DNA of 64,000 nucleotides from contig NZ_CP012109.1 in assembly GCF_000280925.3 (NCBI RefSeq), forward strand, positions 8,902,001-8,966,000, given 5' to 3'. Positions 17,135-25,853 of the stretch are shown in pieces. Both the position numbers and the translations under genes were made by a program. Under the pieces are notes generated by a model, which was given only the letters and a program-made list of their open reading frames with translations, did no database searches and had not been told where the DNA came from. Position 1 is the first letter of the stretch. Each line of letters starts with the position of its first letter. Source of the stretch: Myxococcus hansupus (GTDB lineage: Bacteria; Myxococcota; Myxococcia; Myxococcales; Myxococcaceae).

Positions 17135-17757
17135 CGTCTTTCGACCTGCTCTTTCCCGTGCGAGGTGGGCCCGTGCCGTTGGACCACGGATACGTGCTCT
17201 TCTCGTCGCTGTGTGCCCGGGTGCCCGAGTTGCACGGGCGGACGGACCTGGGGGTGTTCACCCTTCGGGGCGAGCGCGCCGAGGGAGCGTCGCTGCACCT
17301 GGGACGGGGCACGCTGCGCCTGCGTTGCTCACCGGAGCTGGTGCCGCACCTCCTTCCGCTGACCTCCGCGCCGCTGAACGTCGCCGGGCGCGAGGTGGTG
17401 CTCGGTTCGCCGGTGGTTCGCGCGCTGGAGCCAGCGTCTTCGCTGAATGCGCGGGTCGTGACCTTCAAGCATGCGCTCGACGCGGCCTCCTTCCTGCGGG
17501 GTGTCTCCCGTTCGCTCCAGGAGTTGGAATGTGAAGCGCGGCCGGTGCTGGGCCGCAGGCGGGTGGTGTGCATCCAGGGGCGGCGGGTGGTGGGGTATGC
17601 CCTTGAACTGCAGGGCCTGTCGAAAGAGGACTCGCTGCGTGTCCAGGCGCGAGGGATGGGCGGACGTCGCCACATGGGTTGCGGCCTGTTCCTTCCGCCT
17701 CGCCCCGCGGTACGAGGCGTCGTCCCGCTTCGTGAGGGGCTCGCGACCGCCGCGTGA
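17131..17757 (+). CDS. cas6: CRISPR repeat endoribonuclease Cas6 (Cmx6 / MYXAN type), Cmr-locus copy
   Basis: 208 residues. Cas6 cuts the precursor transcript within each repeat. The C-terminal glycine-rich loop GMGGRRHMGCGLFLPP is diagnostic. The N-terminus DLLFPVRGGPVPLDHGY is shared with the second Cas6 at 47183. The two are clearly paralogues, with matching blocks such as LHLGRGTLRLRC, ARVVTFKHA and GRRRVVCIQGR. It ends the cmr operon, 61 bases before the leader. A His in the HGY segment is the likely general base, by analogy with other Cas6 proteins. Confidence 0.93.
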   Translation: MTSFDLLFPVRGGPVPLDHGYVLFSSLCARVPELHGRTDLGVFTLRGERAEGASLHLGRGTLRLRCSPELVPHLLPLTSAPLNVAGREVVLGSPVVRALEPASSLNARVVTFKHALDAASFLRGVSRSLQELECEARPVLGRRRVVCIQGRRVVGYALELQGLSKEDSLRVQARGMGGRRHMGCGLFLPPRPAVRGVVPLREGLATAA

Positions 17758-17817
17758 GTCCAGGTGCCGTTGTGTCCTGGCAGGGGCCCTGCGGGGATTG
17801 AAGGGCGCGAAAGACAT

Positions 17818-18055
17818 TCAAGCACCTCGCCGTGGCGGAGGGCTGTCACGGCGAAATGGGCGAATTCCCCAGGGAGTTCATGGGGTTGTGGCTCTTTGAC
17901 AGGTGAATAGGTGCATGATCGATGAAAAGACGAGTGATTTCCGTAGGTTCGGAGTTCTGGGTAGGGTCTGGACCTGACAACCTGGGTGGAGGCGGGGGAG
18001 GTGCTTGAAAAGAGGGCTGTAAGTCCCTGGAGTTGCTGGGGAATTCGGGCGGGCT
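17818..18055 (+). promoter_or_regulatory. CRISPR leader, array 1
   Basis: About 238 bp, the whole gap between cas6 and the array. It is homologous along its length to the second leader at 55219: shared blocks include AAGCACCTCGCCGTGGCGGA at the start, a TTGACA box at 17896-17901 followed by GGTGAATAGGTGCATGATCG, CAACCTGGGTG, and GGTGCTTGAAAAGAGGG. The conserved TTGACA may be the -35 box of the pre-crRNA promoter. The first block folds as a GC hairpin 60 bases after the cas6 stop and could end the cmr transcript. The leader side of the array also carries the most regular repeats. Confidence 0.8.
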
Positions 18056-21000
18056 GTCGCGCTCGCCGTGATGCCGGAAGGCGTTGAGCACCCCTGGTAC
18101 TCGTCGTGCTCCTTGACCATGCCCCGGGTCGCGCTCGCCGTGATGCCGGAAGGCGTTGAGCACTAGCGCCCCGCCGCGTCCTTGACCGGCTCGGCGTCCT
18201 TGAGCCAGTCGCGCTCGCCGTGATGCCGGAAGGCGTTGAGCACTGGTCGTTTGTCCTTGCGTTTCATCCGATGGCGGGTCGCGCTCGCCGTGATGCCGGA
18301 AGGCGTTGAGCACGCGTCAATGAGTTCCTTCACCAGACCCTGCTTGAGGTCGCGCTCGCCGTGATGCCGGAAGGCGTTGAGCACACGAACACCTGCCGGG
18401 TCTCGAACAGCTCAAGGCCCGTCGCGCTCGCCGTGATGCCGGAAGGCGTTGAGCACAGACCTCGCGCCGCGATTGACTTGCCCAGTCCGGCAGTCGCGCT
18501 CGCCGTGATGCCGGAAGGCGTTGAGCACAGCGGCCACGGGTTGGACTGGATATTGGGTGCGGTGGTGTCGCGCTCGCCGTGATGCCGGAAGGCGTTGAGC
18601 ACTACGCTACGCATACTGTTCGTTGCGTAGGACGGCGGACGGGTCGCGCTCGCCGTGATGCCGGAAGGCGTTGAGCACACAGGGAGGGGTGCGATGGTGG
18701 CGAGCGTGCGCGGCGGTGTCGCGCTCGCCGTGATGCCGGAAGGCGTTGATCACCTATCTCTCTGTGGTTCAGGCAGGGGAAGAAGGGGAGTCGCGCTCGC
18801 CGTGATGCCGGAAGGCGTTGAGCGCCACCACTCGATGTTCCGACGCACGATGTCGAAGAGCTGGTCGCGCTCGCCGTGATGCCGGAAGGCGTCGAGCACT
18901 TGGACGTGGGCTTGCGGCTGAAGTGGGGGGCGAACGTCGCGCTCGCCGTGATACCGGAAGGCGTTGAGCACTTGACTCGTTGGGCACCAAGACGGTCGCG
19001 CGCGCCGTGATACCGGAAGGCGTTGAGCAGCACCCCAGCTTGATCTGAGCGCCGTCACTACCGGCGCTCGTCGCGCTCGCCGTGATGCCGGAAGGCGTTG
19101 AGCACACGACGGGCGATGCGCCCACGGCCACCTAGTAGGCATAGTCGCGCTCGCCGTGATGCCGGAAGGCGTTGAGCACTTCTTGATGTTGTGATGCAGG
19201 ACGCCGTTGATGAGGTCGCGCGCGCCGTGATGCCGGAAGGCGTTGAGCATCAGTGCTGGACCACGATCTCCTTGCCGAAGTGCTTGGGGTCGAACTCGCC
19301 GTGATGCCGGAAGGCGTTGAGCACCACTCCCAGTGGTTGCCGATGGCCGACTGGAGACAGTCGCGCTCGCCGTGATGCCGGAAGGCGTTGAGCACTCGGC
19401 GGCTACGTGGACCTTGGGCGCAGGTTCGGTGTCGCGCTCGCCGTGATGCCGGAATGCGTTGAGCACCCTTGGACACAACCACGGCTGGCAGACCGGTCTT
19501 GGTCGCGCTCGCCGTGATGCCGGAAGGCGTTGAGCACTTCGACGCTGAGAACGACGTAGGACTGGGTGAAGAGGTCGCGCTCGCCGTGATGCCGGAAGGC
19601 GTTGAGCACTTGAGCGTGCCCGCCGAAGTCGGCGTACCCGTCACGGTCGCGCTCGCCGTGATGCCGGAAGGCGTTGAGCACCTTCTCCATGAGGGCGAAC
19701 TTCGGCGTGCAGCGAAAAGTCGCGCTCGCCGTGATGCCAGAAGGCGTTGAGCACAGGAAGTCCGGCTCCAGGTAGAAGGGGAACTCCGTGTCCAGTCGCG
19801 CTCGCCGTGATGCCGGAAGGCGTTGAGCACAGCTGTCGGTCGGCACACCCTCAGCCACCGGCGCATCCACGTCGCGCTCGCCGTGATGCCGGAAGGCGTT
19901 GAGCACGCGTCGGGGATGCCAGCGAATGACGTGGTGGTGCGTCGCGCTCGCCGTGATGCCGGAAGGCGTTGAGCACGTGGTGCCCGACACCACAGGGTTG
20001 CCAGACGGCAGGGTAGTCGCGCTCGCCGTGATGCCGGAAGGCGTTGAGCACGCGTTCTTGACTGAACTTTTCTTCACCATCTCCGGTCGGTCGCGCTCGC
20101 CGTGATGCCGGAAGGCGTTGAGCACACTGCTATGCGTCCACGTATGGGCCGTGGGCGCGCGGTCGCGCTCGCCGTGATGCCGGAAGGCGTTGAGCACCAC
20201 CCTGCAGGCTGCAGAACAGCATGGGTGCGAAGTCGCGCTCGCCGTGATGCCGGAAGGCGTTGAGCACATCTCCGGCAACTTCTTCACGGCCTTCTTCGCC
20301 TTCGTCGCGCTCGCCGTGATGCCGGAAGGCGTTGAGCACCGGTAGACGATCTGGGCCTGGAACCCCATCACCTGTCGCGCTCGCCATGATGCCGGAAGGC
20401 GTTGAGCACAGGATCAGCTCGCCCGTGCGCCCATCGAACGGCGCGAGTCGCGCTCGCCGTGATGCCGGAAGGCGTTGAGCACTTCGTCCAGAGGATGCAC
20501 CTCAACCCCTGCACGTCGAGTCGCTCTCGCCGTGATGCCGGAAGGCGTTGAGCACCGAAGCGAACGGAGCCTCTCCGCGCATCAGGCAGTGTCGCGCTCG
20601 CCGTGATGCCGGAAGGCGTTGAGCACGTGTCATTGCCATACCACCGGACCGAGCACCGGGTGTCGCGCTCGCCGTGATGCCGGAAGGCGTTGAGCACGTC
20701 CGGCCGCGCAGCTCGACCTCAATCTCGACTTCCTGGTGTCGCGCTCGCCGTGATGCCGGAAGGCGTTGAGCACATGCACCGACGCGGGATTGAGTGCCAT
20801 CACACAAGGTCGCGCTCGCCGTGATGCCGGAAGGCGTTGAGCACCTCAACAGAATCAAGCTGCCATCGGAACGCGTTCTGTCGCGCTCGCCGTGATGCCG
20901 GAAGGCGTTGAGCACTTCGAGAGGCCCAGCTTCTCCTTCGCGTTCTGCGTGTCGCGCTCGCCGTGATGCCGGAAGGCGTTGAGCACGGTAGGACGCTGGC

Positions 21001-22501
21001 ACTTATACGCGCGTGAGAACCGGGTCGCGCTCGCCGTGATGCCGGAAGGCGTTGAGCACGGTAGGACGCTGGCACTTATACGCGCGTGAGAACCGGGTCG
21101 CGCTCGCCGTGATGCCGGAAGGCGTTGAGCACTCACGCACCCGGGCGACCTCGGGGGCAAGGTACATGTCGCGCTCGCCGTGATGCCGGAAGGCGTTGAG
21201 CATCCTTCCCCACCTTGTGCCACGCCATCCCACGTCAGTCGCGCTCGCCGTGATGCCGGAAGGCGTTGAGCACTCGCCGAGGAGGTTCAGATGCAGCTTC
21301 ATGCTCGTGTCGCGCTCGTCGTGATGCCGGAAGGCGTTGAGCACAACACGTCCGCAATCAGCACGTCATCGATGAAGATTGTCGCGCTCGCCGTGATGCC
21401 GGAAGGCGTTGAGCACGCTCTGGCAGCCTCACGCGCCTTGACCGCTCGCGAGGCGGGTCGCGCTCGCCGTGATGCCGGAAGGCGTTGAGCACGTGACGAC
21501 AGGGCCCTTTCCACGCTTGGCGGCTGTTATGTCGCGCTCGCCGTGATGCCGGAAGGCGTTGAGCACAACGTGCCGGTGAAAAACAGCGGGCCAGCACCGT
21601 AACGTCGCGCTCGCCGTGATGCCGGAAGGCGTTGAGCACGGGGTCATTGTCCGCCTGGGTGAGGTGATTCGCCCGTCGCGCTCGCCGTGATGCCGGAAGG
21701 CGTTGAGCACAGCATCTGCGCCAACGACGCCAACAGACCGAGCGAGGAGTCGCGCTCGCCGTGATGCCGGAAGGCGTTGAGCACCCTTGCCCGCGCTCAG
21801 CGCGAGCATACCGCCAGCGGTCGCGCTCGCCGTGATGCCGGAAGGCGTTGAGCACTACTCCTCGCGTATGAAGGGACCCTTCAACTTGGGTCGCGCTCGC
21901 CGTGATGCCGGAAGGCGTTGAGCACCACCACGCGGCGACGCGGTCACACCGCTCCCCGGTCGCGCTCGCCGTGATGCCGGAAGGCGTTGAGCACACTTCC
22001 ACCCTCGCTACTGGAAGGAAACGAGTCGGAGAGTCGCGCTCGCCGTGATGCCGGAAGGCGTTGAGCACTTGCTGAACGCCCCACCCGGCCACGCACTGCT
22101 TCGGCACGTCGCGCTCGCCGTGATGCCGGAAGGCGTTGAGCACCCGTCGAGGCCGCACCACAGCGCATCCACCCACTCCCGGGTCGCGCTCGCCGTGATG
22201 CCGGAATGCGTTGAGCACTATTCACCGGCCAAAGCACATACATCCGTCTTAGTCGCGCTCGCCGTGATGCCGGAAGGCGTTGAGCACAGCCAGCCGACCG
22301 CGCCGGAAGTGTCGAACTGGAAGTCGCGCTCGCCGTGATGCCGGAAGGCGTTGAGCACTGTGTCGTCGCTGGTTGTCCGAACCCGGCATCCCGTCGCGCT
22401 CGCCGTGATGCCGGAAGGCGTTGAGCACCAGTGCTGGACCACGATCTCCTTGCCGAAGTGCTTGGGTCGCACTCGCCGTGATGCCGGAAGGCGTTGGGCA
22501 C
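18056..22501 (+). CRISPR. CRISPR array 1 (type III-B locus), 62 repeats
   Basis: I count 62 copies of a 36-bp repeat and 61 spacers, mostly 34-40 bp (one of 44). The repeat starts GTCGCGCTCGCC, continues GTGATGCCGGAA and ends GGCGTTGAGCAC; GCTC pairs with GAGC and CGCC with GGCG. Transcription is left to right, from the leader. Repeats 10-18 (18718-19324) carry many substitutions (ends GATCAC, GAGCGC, GAGCAG, GAGCAT; GATACCGG; GTCGAACTCG). The last repeat, at 22466, is degenerate (GTCGCACTCG, GGGCAC), as expected for the leader-distal end. Two spacers are duplicated: spacers 41 and 42 (20987-21023, 21060-21096) and spacers 17 and 61 (from 19251 and 22429). Long open frames on both strands are by-products of the repeat spacing. 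Confidence 0.98.
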
Positions 22502-22546
22502 CAGAAGGCCGCAAGGTCAATAGTCGCCGTTCACCAGGCGCCGCAA

Positions 22547-22720
22547 CACTTCGTCGAGCGGGTCCCCAAGGCCTGCAATGGCTGTGGAAGTCGGTTGATG
22601 GGCAGAGGTTCCGCGCCACGCTGCCATCAGGTGGTGGAAGTTCCGCTTGTTTCCCGCCAGCGGCACCGTCCGTGCGGCAGCTCGCTGGGGCCTCTCGCCA
22701 CCACATCCGCTCATGGCGCA
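22547..22720 (+). mobile_element. Possible IS66-type transposase remnant; otherwise empty stretch 22502-22861
   Basis: The 360 bases after the array hold no intact gene. One plus-strand frame reads VPKACNGCGSRLMGRGS then RCHQVVEVPLV, which resembles the zinc-binding CxxCG and the RxQVxExP motif near the N-terminus of IS66-family TnpC. The similarity stops after about 60 codons and the frame then loses it, so at best this is a scar. No terminal inverted repeats or target duplication were seen. A GGGAGG ribosome site for the next gene lies at 22846-22851. Confidence 0.3.
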
Positions 22721-22861
22721 TCACGTTGTGCCTGCTGGCACAGCGTCAGCACCTGCACCCAGGGGGCCTGGTGGCGCGGAACGCGGCTCGGGCGACAGGA
22801 AAGAGCCGCACTGCGCGGGCATCCACGATGGTAGCCTTCCCATTCGGGAGGTCACGTACCA

Positions 22862-23731
22862 TTGCTCCAACCTTTCAGATTGGCCCTCGTGCTCGCGCTC
22901 GTCTCGGGCGCCGCTGCGGCGAATGAGCAGGCACCGGGGGCGCGCGTCAGGCGGGAGCGCGCCGTCACCGTCGCCCGTACGCCCGCGGAGCCGCTGCCCG
23001 TCGTCCACGTCTCGGGGGACACGCCGACCGTCTTCCTGTTCAATTCGCCCATCCAGAAGAGGACGCTGTCCTTTGATGCGTCCCGGCTGCGTGTCCTGGA
23101 TGCGGGCGAGCGCTCCTTCATCGTTCAACCCGTGGCCCACCTGGGCGACGGGGAGCGGCAGGAAATCGGGGTCTTCTTCGCCGATGGCCAGCAGCCGGCT
23201 CGGGCCGCCTTCGTGCTCATGATCCATTCGGCCGAAGTGGACTCCCGAATCGACGTGCAACGTCCGGAGCCACCGAACACGGCCTGCCAGCCCACGGCCC
23301 ACGCGCCGACGCCGAAGCCGGAAGACTTCGTGCTGCTCGGCTACGTGGACGCGCAGGGTGTCACGGCATCAAGCCGCAAAGGCAAGCGTGTGATGATGCA
23401 GGGGCTCAACCTGGACGAGTTCGTCGCCTATCGGGGCACGGGTTGGATTCTGGCGGACATGAGAATCGTGAACGGCACCACGCACCCAGCCTGGACACCC
23501 CGAGAAGCGACCTTCGTGGGTCGAGACGGTGTGTCCCTGCGGGCGCGGCTCGTCACGGAGAATTCAGGGGCAATCCTTCCGGGGAAGGATGGGCGCATTC
23601 TGGCGGTCGTGGACGTGCCCAAGACATCATCAGACCTGGTCTTCACCCTGGAGGTGCGTGGGAATGGGGACCGTCGACTCACGATTCCAGACGTGCGCTT
23701 TCCGGAGCCCGTCGCGGAGGAGGCACCATGA
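22862..23731 (+). CDS. DUF2381 family exported protein (first copy)
   Basis: 289 residues from a TTG start with GGGAGG 10 bases upstream. Residues 1-20 (LALVLALVSGAAAANE) form a signal peptide. The rest fits the Myxococcus paralogous family DUF2381/TIGR02268: VTVARTPAEPLPVVHVSG, PTVFLFNSPIQ, then the C-terminal beta-rich half with LADMRIVNGTTHPAWTP. Its function is unknown. It overlaps the following kinase gene by four bases (ATGA). The same two-gene order recurs on the minus strand at 44941-42135. The protein probably works outside the membrane as a partner or input of the adjacent kinase; that role is inference. Confidence 0.82.
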   Translation: MLQPFRLALVLALVSGAAAANEQAPGARVRRERAVTVARTPAEPLPVVHVSGDTPTVFLFNSPIQKRTLSFDASRLRVLDAGERSFIVQPVAHLGDGERQEIGVFFADGQQPARAAFVLMIHSAEVDSRIDVQRPEPPNTACQPTAHAPTPKPEDFVLLGYVDAQGVTASSRKGKRVMMQGLNLDEFVAYRGTGWILADMRIVNGTTHPAWTPREATFVGRDGVSLRARLVTENSGAILPGKDGRILAVVDVPKTSSDLVFTLEVRGNGDRRLTIPDVRFPEPVAEEAP

Positions 23732-25524
23732 ACGCGACGATGCTCCACGTTCCGCCCGGTTCGTTGATTGACGGATGGCAGGTCTCCAAGCCACTCGGGG
23801 ACGGAGGCTTTGCGTTCGTCTTCCTCGGCGAAAAGAATGGCAGGCACCGGGCCATCAAGGTGGCTCAGCACCGGGAGTCCAGCGGCGACCCCAAGCAGAC
23901 GCATGCGCGGACGCTGCGGGAGTTGACGGCGCTGCTCATGCTGGACCATCCCCACATCGTCCGGCCGCAAGGATATGGGCTCGCGGAGAGTGGGAACCTC
24001 TACCTCGCGCTCGACTACGTGGACGGATGGACGCTCGCGGAGTGGGCGGAGCGCAAGCACCCCACCGTCCGCGAAATCGTCGCCGTCTTCGAGAAGCTCG
24101 CCGGTGCACTGTCGTACATGCACGGCCGGGGCATCCTGCACCGGGACTTGAAGCTGTCCAACGTCCTCATCCGCAAGAGCGACGGCGAGCCCGTCATCAT
24201 CGACTTCAGTTGCGCGACCTATGCGCTCGCCGAACACCTGACGGACGGGGGCCTGCCTCCGGGCACGGACCGCTATCGCGCGCCCGAGCAGTTCAAGTTC
24301 CTGCGCGAGCACAAGGACGAGCACCGGGCCCGCTACGCGTTCCAGGTCACCGACGAAATCTTCGCCGTCGGCGTCATGCTCCATGAGCTGCTGACCGACC
24401 CACGCCCGACGGAGCTTCGTCCGCGCTTCGACTTGAACAGCCACACCCTCCGACCGCCGCCCCCTCGACTGGTGAATGCGCGGGTGCCAGCGGTGCTGAG
24501 CGACCTCGTCGAGCACATCCTGGCCAGAGACCCGAGGACGCGTCCGGTCGACACCGAGGCGCTGTGCCGCGAGCTGGCGGACCTCCGCGCCGAGCGCTCC
24601 GCTGAGTATGACGTGCCGGCCCATCCACCCGCGGAGCAGCGGCGCGGAGGGCCACCACCCGCGGCGCTGGCGATACCCTCCAAGCCGCAACCCATGGAGC
24701 GGGAGGTGGCTCGGATGGAGCGACCGCTTCGCGCGGGCAGGTGGCTCGCGGGCCTCGCCTGCATCGTCGCGCTCGTCATGGCCGCGGCCCTCTGGCGCGC
24801 GCCAGGGCACGTTCCCTCCGAGTCGCGTCAGGCCACGGCCCCACCCCTGCCTGCCGCCACACCCCATTCCCCACCGTCCCGGATAGCACCTCCTGCTATG
24901 ACACCTGACAGCGCTTCGACCGTGACAGTCCCGGGGCCCGCCATCGCCGCTGCACCGAAGGAAGGATTCACCTTGAAGACCCCCGTCCCAGAAGTCTCGC
25001 CCTCAGCACGTGCGCTCCGCCCGCCGAAGAAGTCCGTTGCCGCCGTCCAGTGCGCGTCGCTGTCGCTGGTCGCTGCGCTGGCGGCGGGGTGTCCGGGGGC
25101 CCAGATACGGCCCGAGGCCTTCACGTGCCCGGCTGGGGCGGAGGAGGCCATGCGGGAGCAGCTTCATTGGGAATATAGGGCTGGTTTCTCCCTCCACCTC
25201 GATCACAGCCAAGAGCAGTTTGATGGTGTGTGGTTCACCCCTGGTGCTGAGGTGGTGTCGGTTGCCCCTGAAGTCAACGATCACCGGCAGCGTGAGGTCG
25301 TCCCCGCCGGAACGCGCTTCTACGGCAAGGCGTACTACCTCTCCGACAAGATGGGGCGCGCGGATGGGCCGGCGCTCGTCATCCGGTACGACCGCGTGAA
25401 GCTCCCGGGGCAGGCGGAGTACCCTATCTGCTTCGTCCACGAGGGGACCGTCGAGGAGTTCAAGGACGGCAGGGTGAAGGCGTCCAATCGCGGGCGCGGA
25501 TACGTTGTTCACCGCTGGCCCTGA
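23728..25524 (+). CDS. Membrane Ser/Thr protein kinase, DUF2381-linked (first copy)
   Basis: 598 residues. The kinase domain spans about 15-290: GDGGFAFVF, AIKVAQ, HRDLKLSNVLI (H138-R139-D140), YRAPEQF. The DFG motif is DFS (IIDFSCATYA), so metal binding is partly altered. A membrane helix (LAGLACIVALVMAAAL) lies near 335-350, then a Pro-rich linker. A C-terminal domain of about 150 residues begins with the cysteine region LAAGCPGAQIRPEAFTCP and ends AEYPICFVHEGTVEEF. The minus-strand kinase at 42135 has the same architecture and C-terminal domain. It is translationally coupled to DUF2381 upstream. The outer domain probably senses an envelope signal. Confidence 0.88.
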   Translation: MNATMLHVPPGSLIDGWQVSKPLGDGGFAFVFLGEKNGRHRAIKVAQHRESSGDPKQTHARTLRELTALLMLDHPHIVRPQGYGLAESGNLYLALDYVDGWTLAEWAERKHPTVREIVAVFEKLAGALSYMHGRGILHRDLKLSNVLIRKSDGEPVIIDFSCATYALAEHLTDGGLPPGTDRYRAPEQFKFLREHKDEHRARYAFQVTDEIFAVGVMLHELLTDPRPTELRPRFDLNSHTLRPPPPRLVNARVPAVLSDLVEHILARDPRTRPVDTEALCRELADLRAERSAEYDVPAHPPAEQRRGGPPPAALAIPSKPQPMEREVARMERPLRAGRWLAGLACIVALVMAAALWRAPGHVPSESRQATAPPLPAATPHSPPSRIAPPAMTPDSASTVTVPGPAIAAAPKEGFTLKTPVPEVSPSARALRPPKKSVAAVQCASLSLVAALAAGCPGAQIRPEAFTCPAGAEEAMREQLHWEYRAGFSLHLDHSQEQFDGVWFTPGAEVVSVAPEVNDHRQREVVPAGTRFYGKAYYLSDKMGRADGPALVIRYDRVKLPGQAEYPICFVHEGTVEEFKDGRVKASNRGRGYVVHRWP

Positions 25525-25531
25525 GCGGGCC

Positions 25532-25678
25532 GTGGAGACGCGGTGGGCGGGTGACGCGCAGCTCCTCCTGCGCTACTTCGACGCGCACCTGCATTCAGCG
25601 AAATGGGGAAGCCGCCGGTTGATGTTGCGCCTTCCTCGGGAGGGGCTCGGCGTGAAGGCGCTCAAGAGGCGCCCATGA
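25532..25678 (+). pseudogene. Short gene remnant
   Basis: A 48-codon frame opens just after the kinase stop (GTG 25532) and reads FDAHLHSAKWGSRRLMLRLP near its middle, followed by a Lys/Arg tail. It looks like the tail of a larger protein rather than an intact gene. Its stop overlaps the ATG of the next small frame (ATGA, 25675-25678), a sign of former translational coupling. I do not recognise the parent family. It may have been cut off when the DUF2381-kinase cassette arrived. Confidence 0.35.
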
Positions 25679-25824
25679 TCCCCGAGAGCCTGGATGCACT
25701 GCATTCGCTGGTGGGCTGGCTTCGAAGCGACGAAGACCTGCTCACGGCGGCGGCGAGGGTTCTTCGACCGGTGAAAACTACGGGGGGGACCGATGCCGTG
25801 GAACCCTTCGGGACGTCTCTCTGA
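25675..25824 (+). CDS. Small hypothetical protein (49 aa)
   Basis: A 49-codon frame starting ATG 25675, coupled to the preceding fragment by an ATGA overlap, with AAGAGG upstream. It begins MIPESLDALHSLVGWLRSDE and ends 29 bases before the MoxR gene. The helical first half looks protein-like; the tail (KTTGGTDAVEPF) may be out of frame with an ancestral gene. There is no recognised family. It could be a real small partner of the MoxR-VWA pair or a decayed gene. Confidence 0.35.
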   Translation: MIPESLDALHSLVGWLRSDEDLLTAAARVLRPVKTTGGTDAVEPFGTSL

Positions 25825-25853
25825 ACAGTGCTGCTGCGCTGAACGGAGAAGCC

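Noticed and set aside
18163..22501. Long open frames on both strands through array 1
   Set aside because: Repeat plus spacer units near 72 bp keep frames open; the translations are the repeat over and over with random spacer residues.
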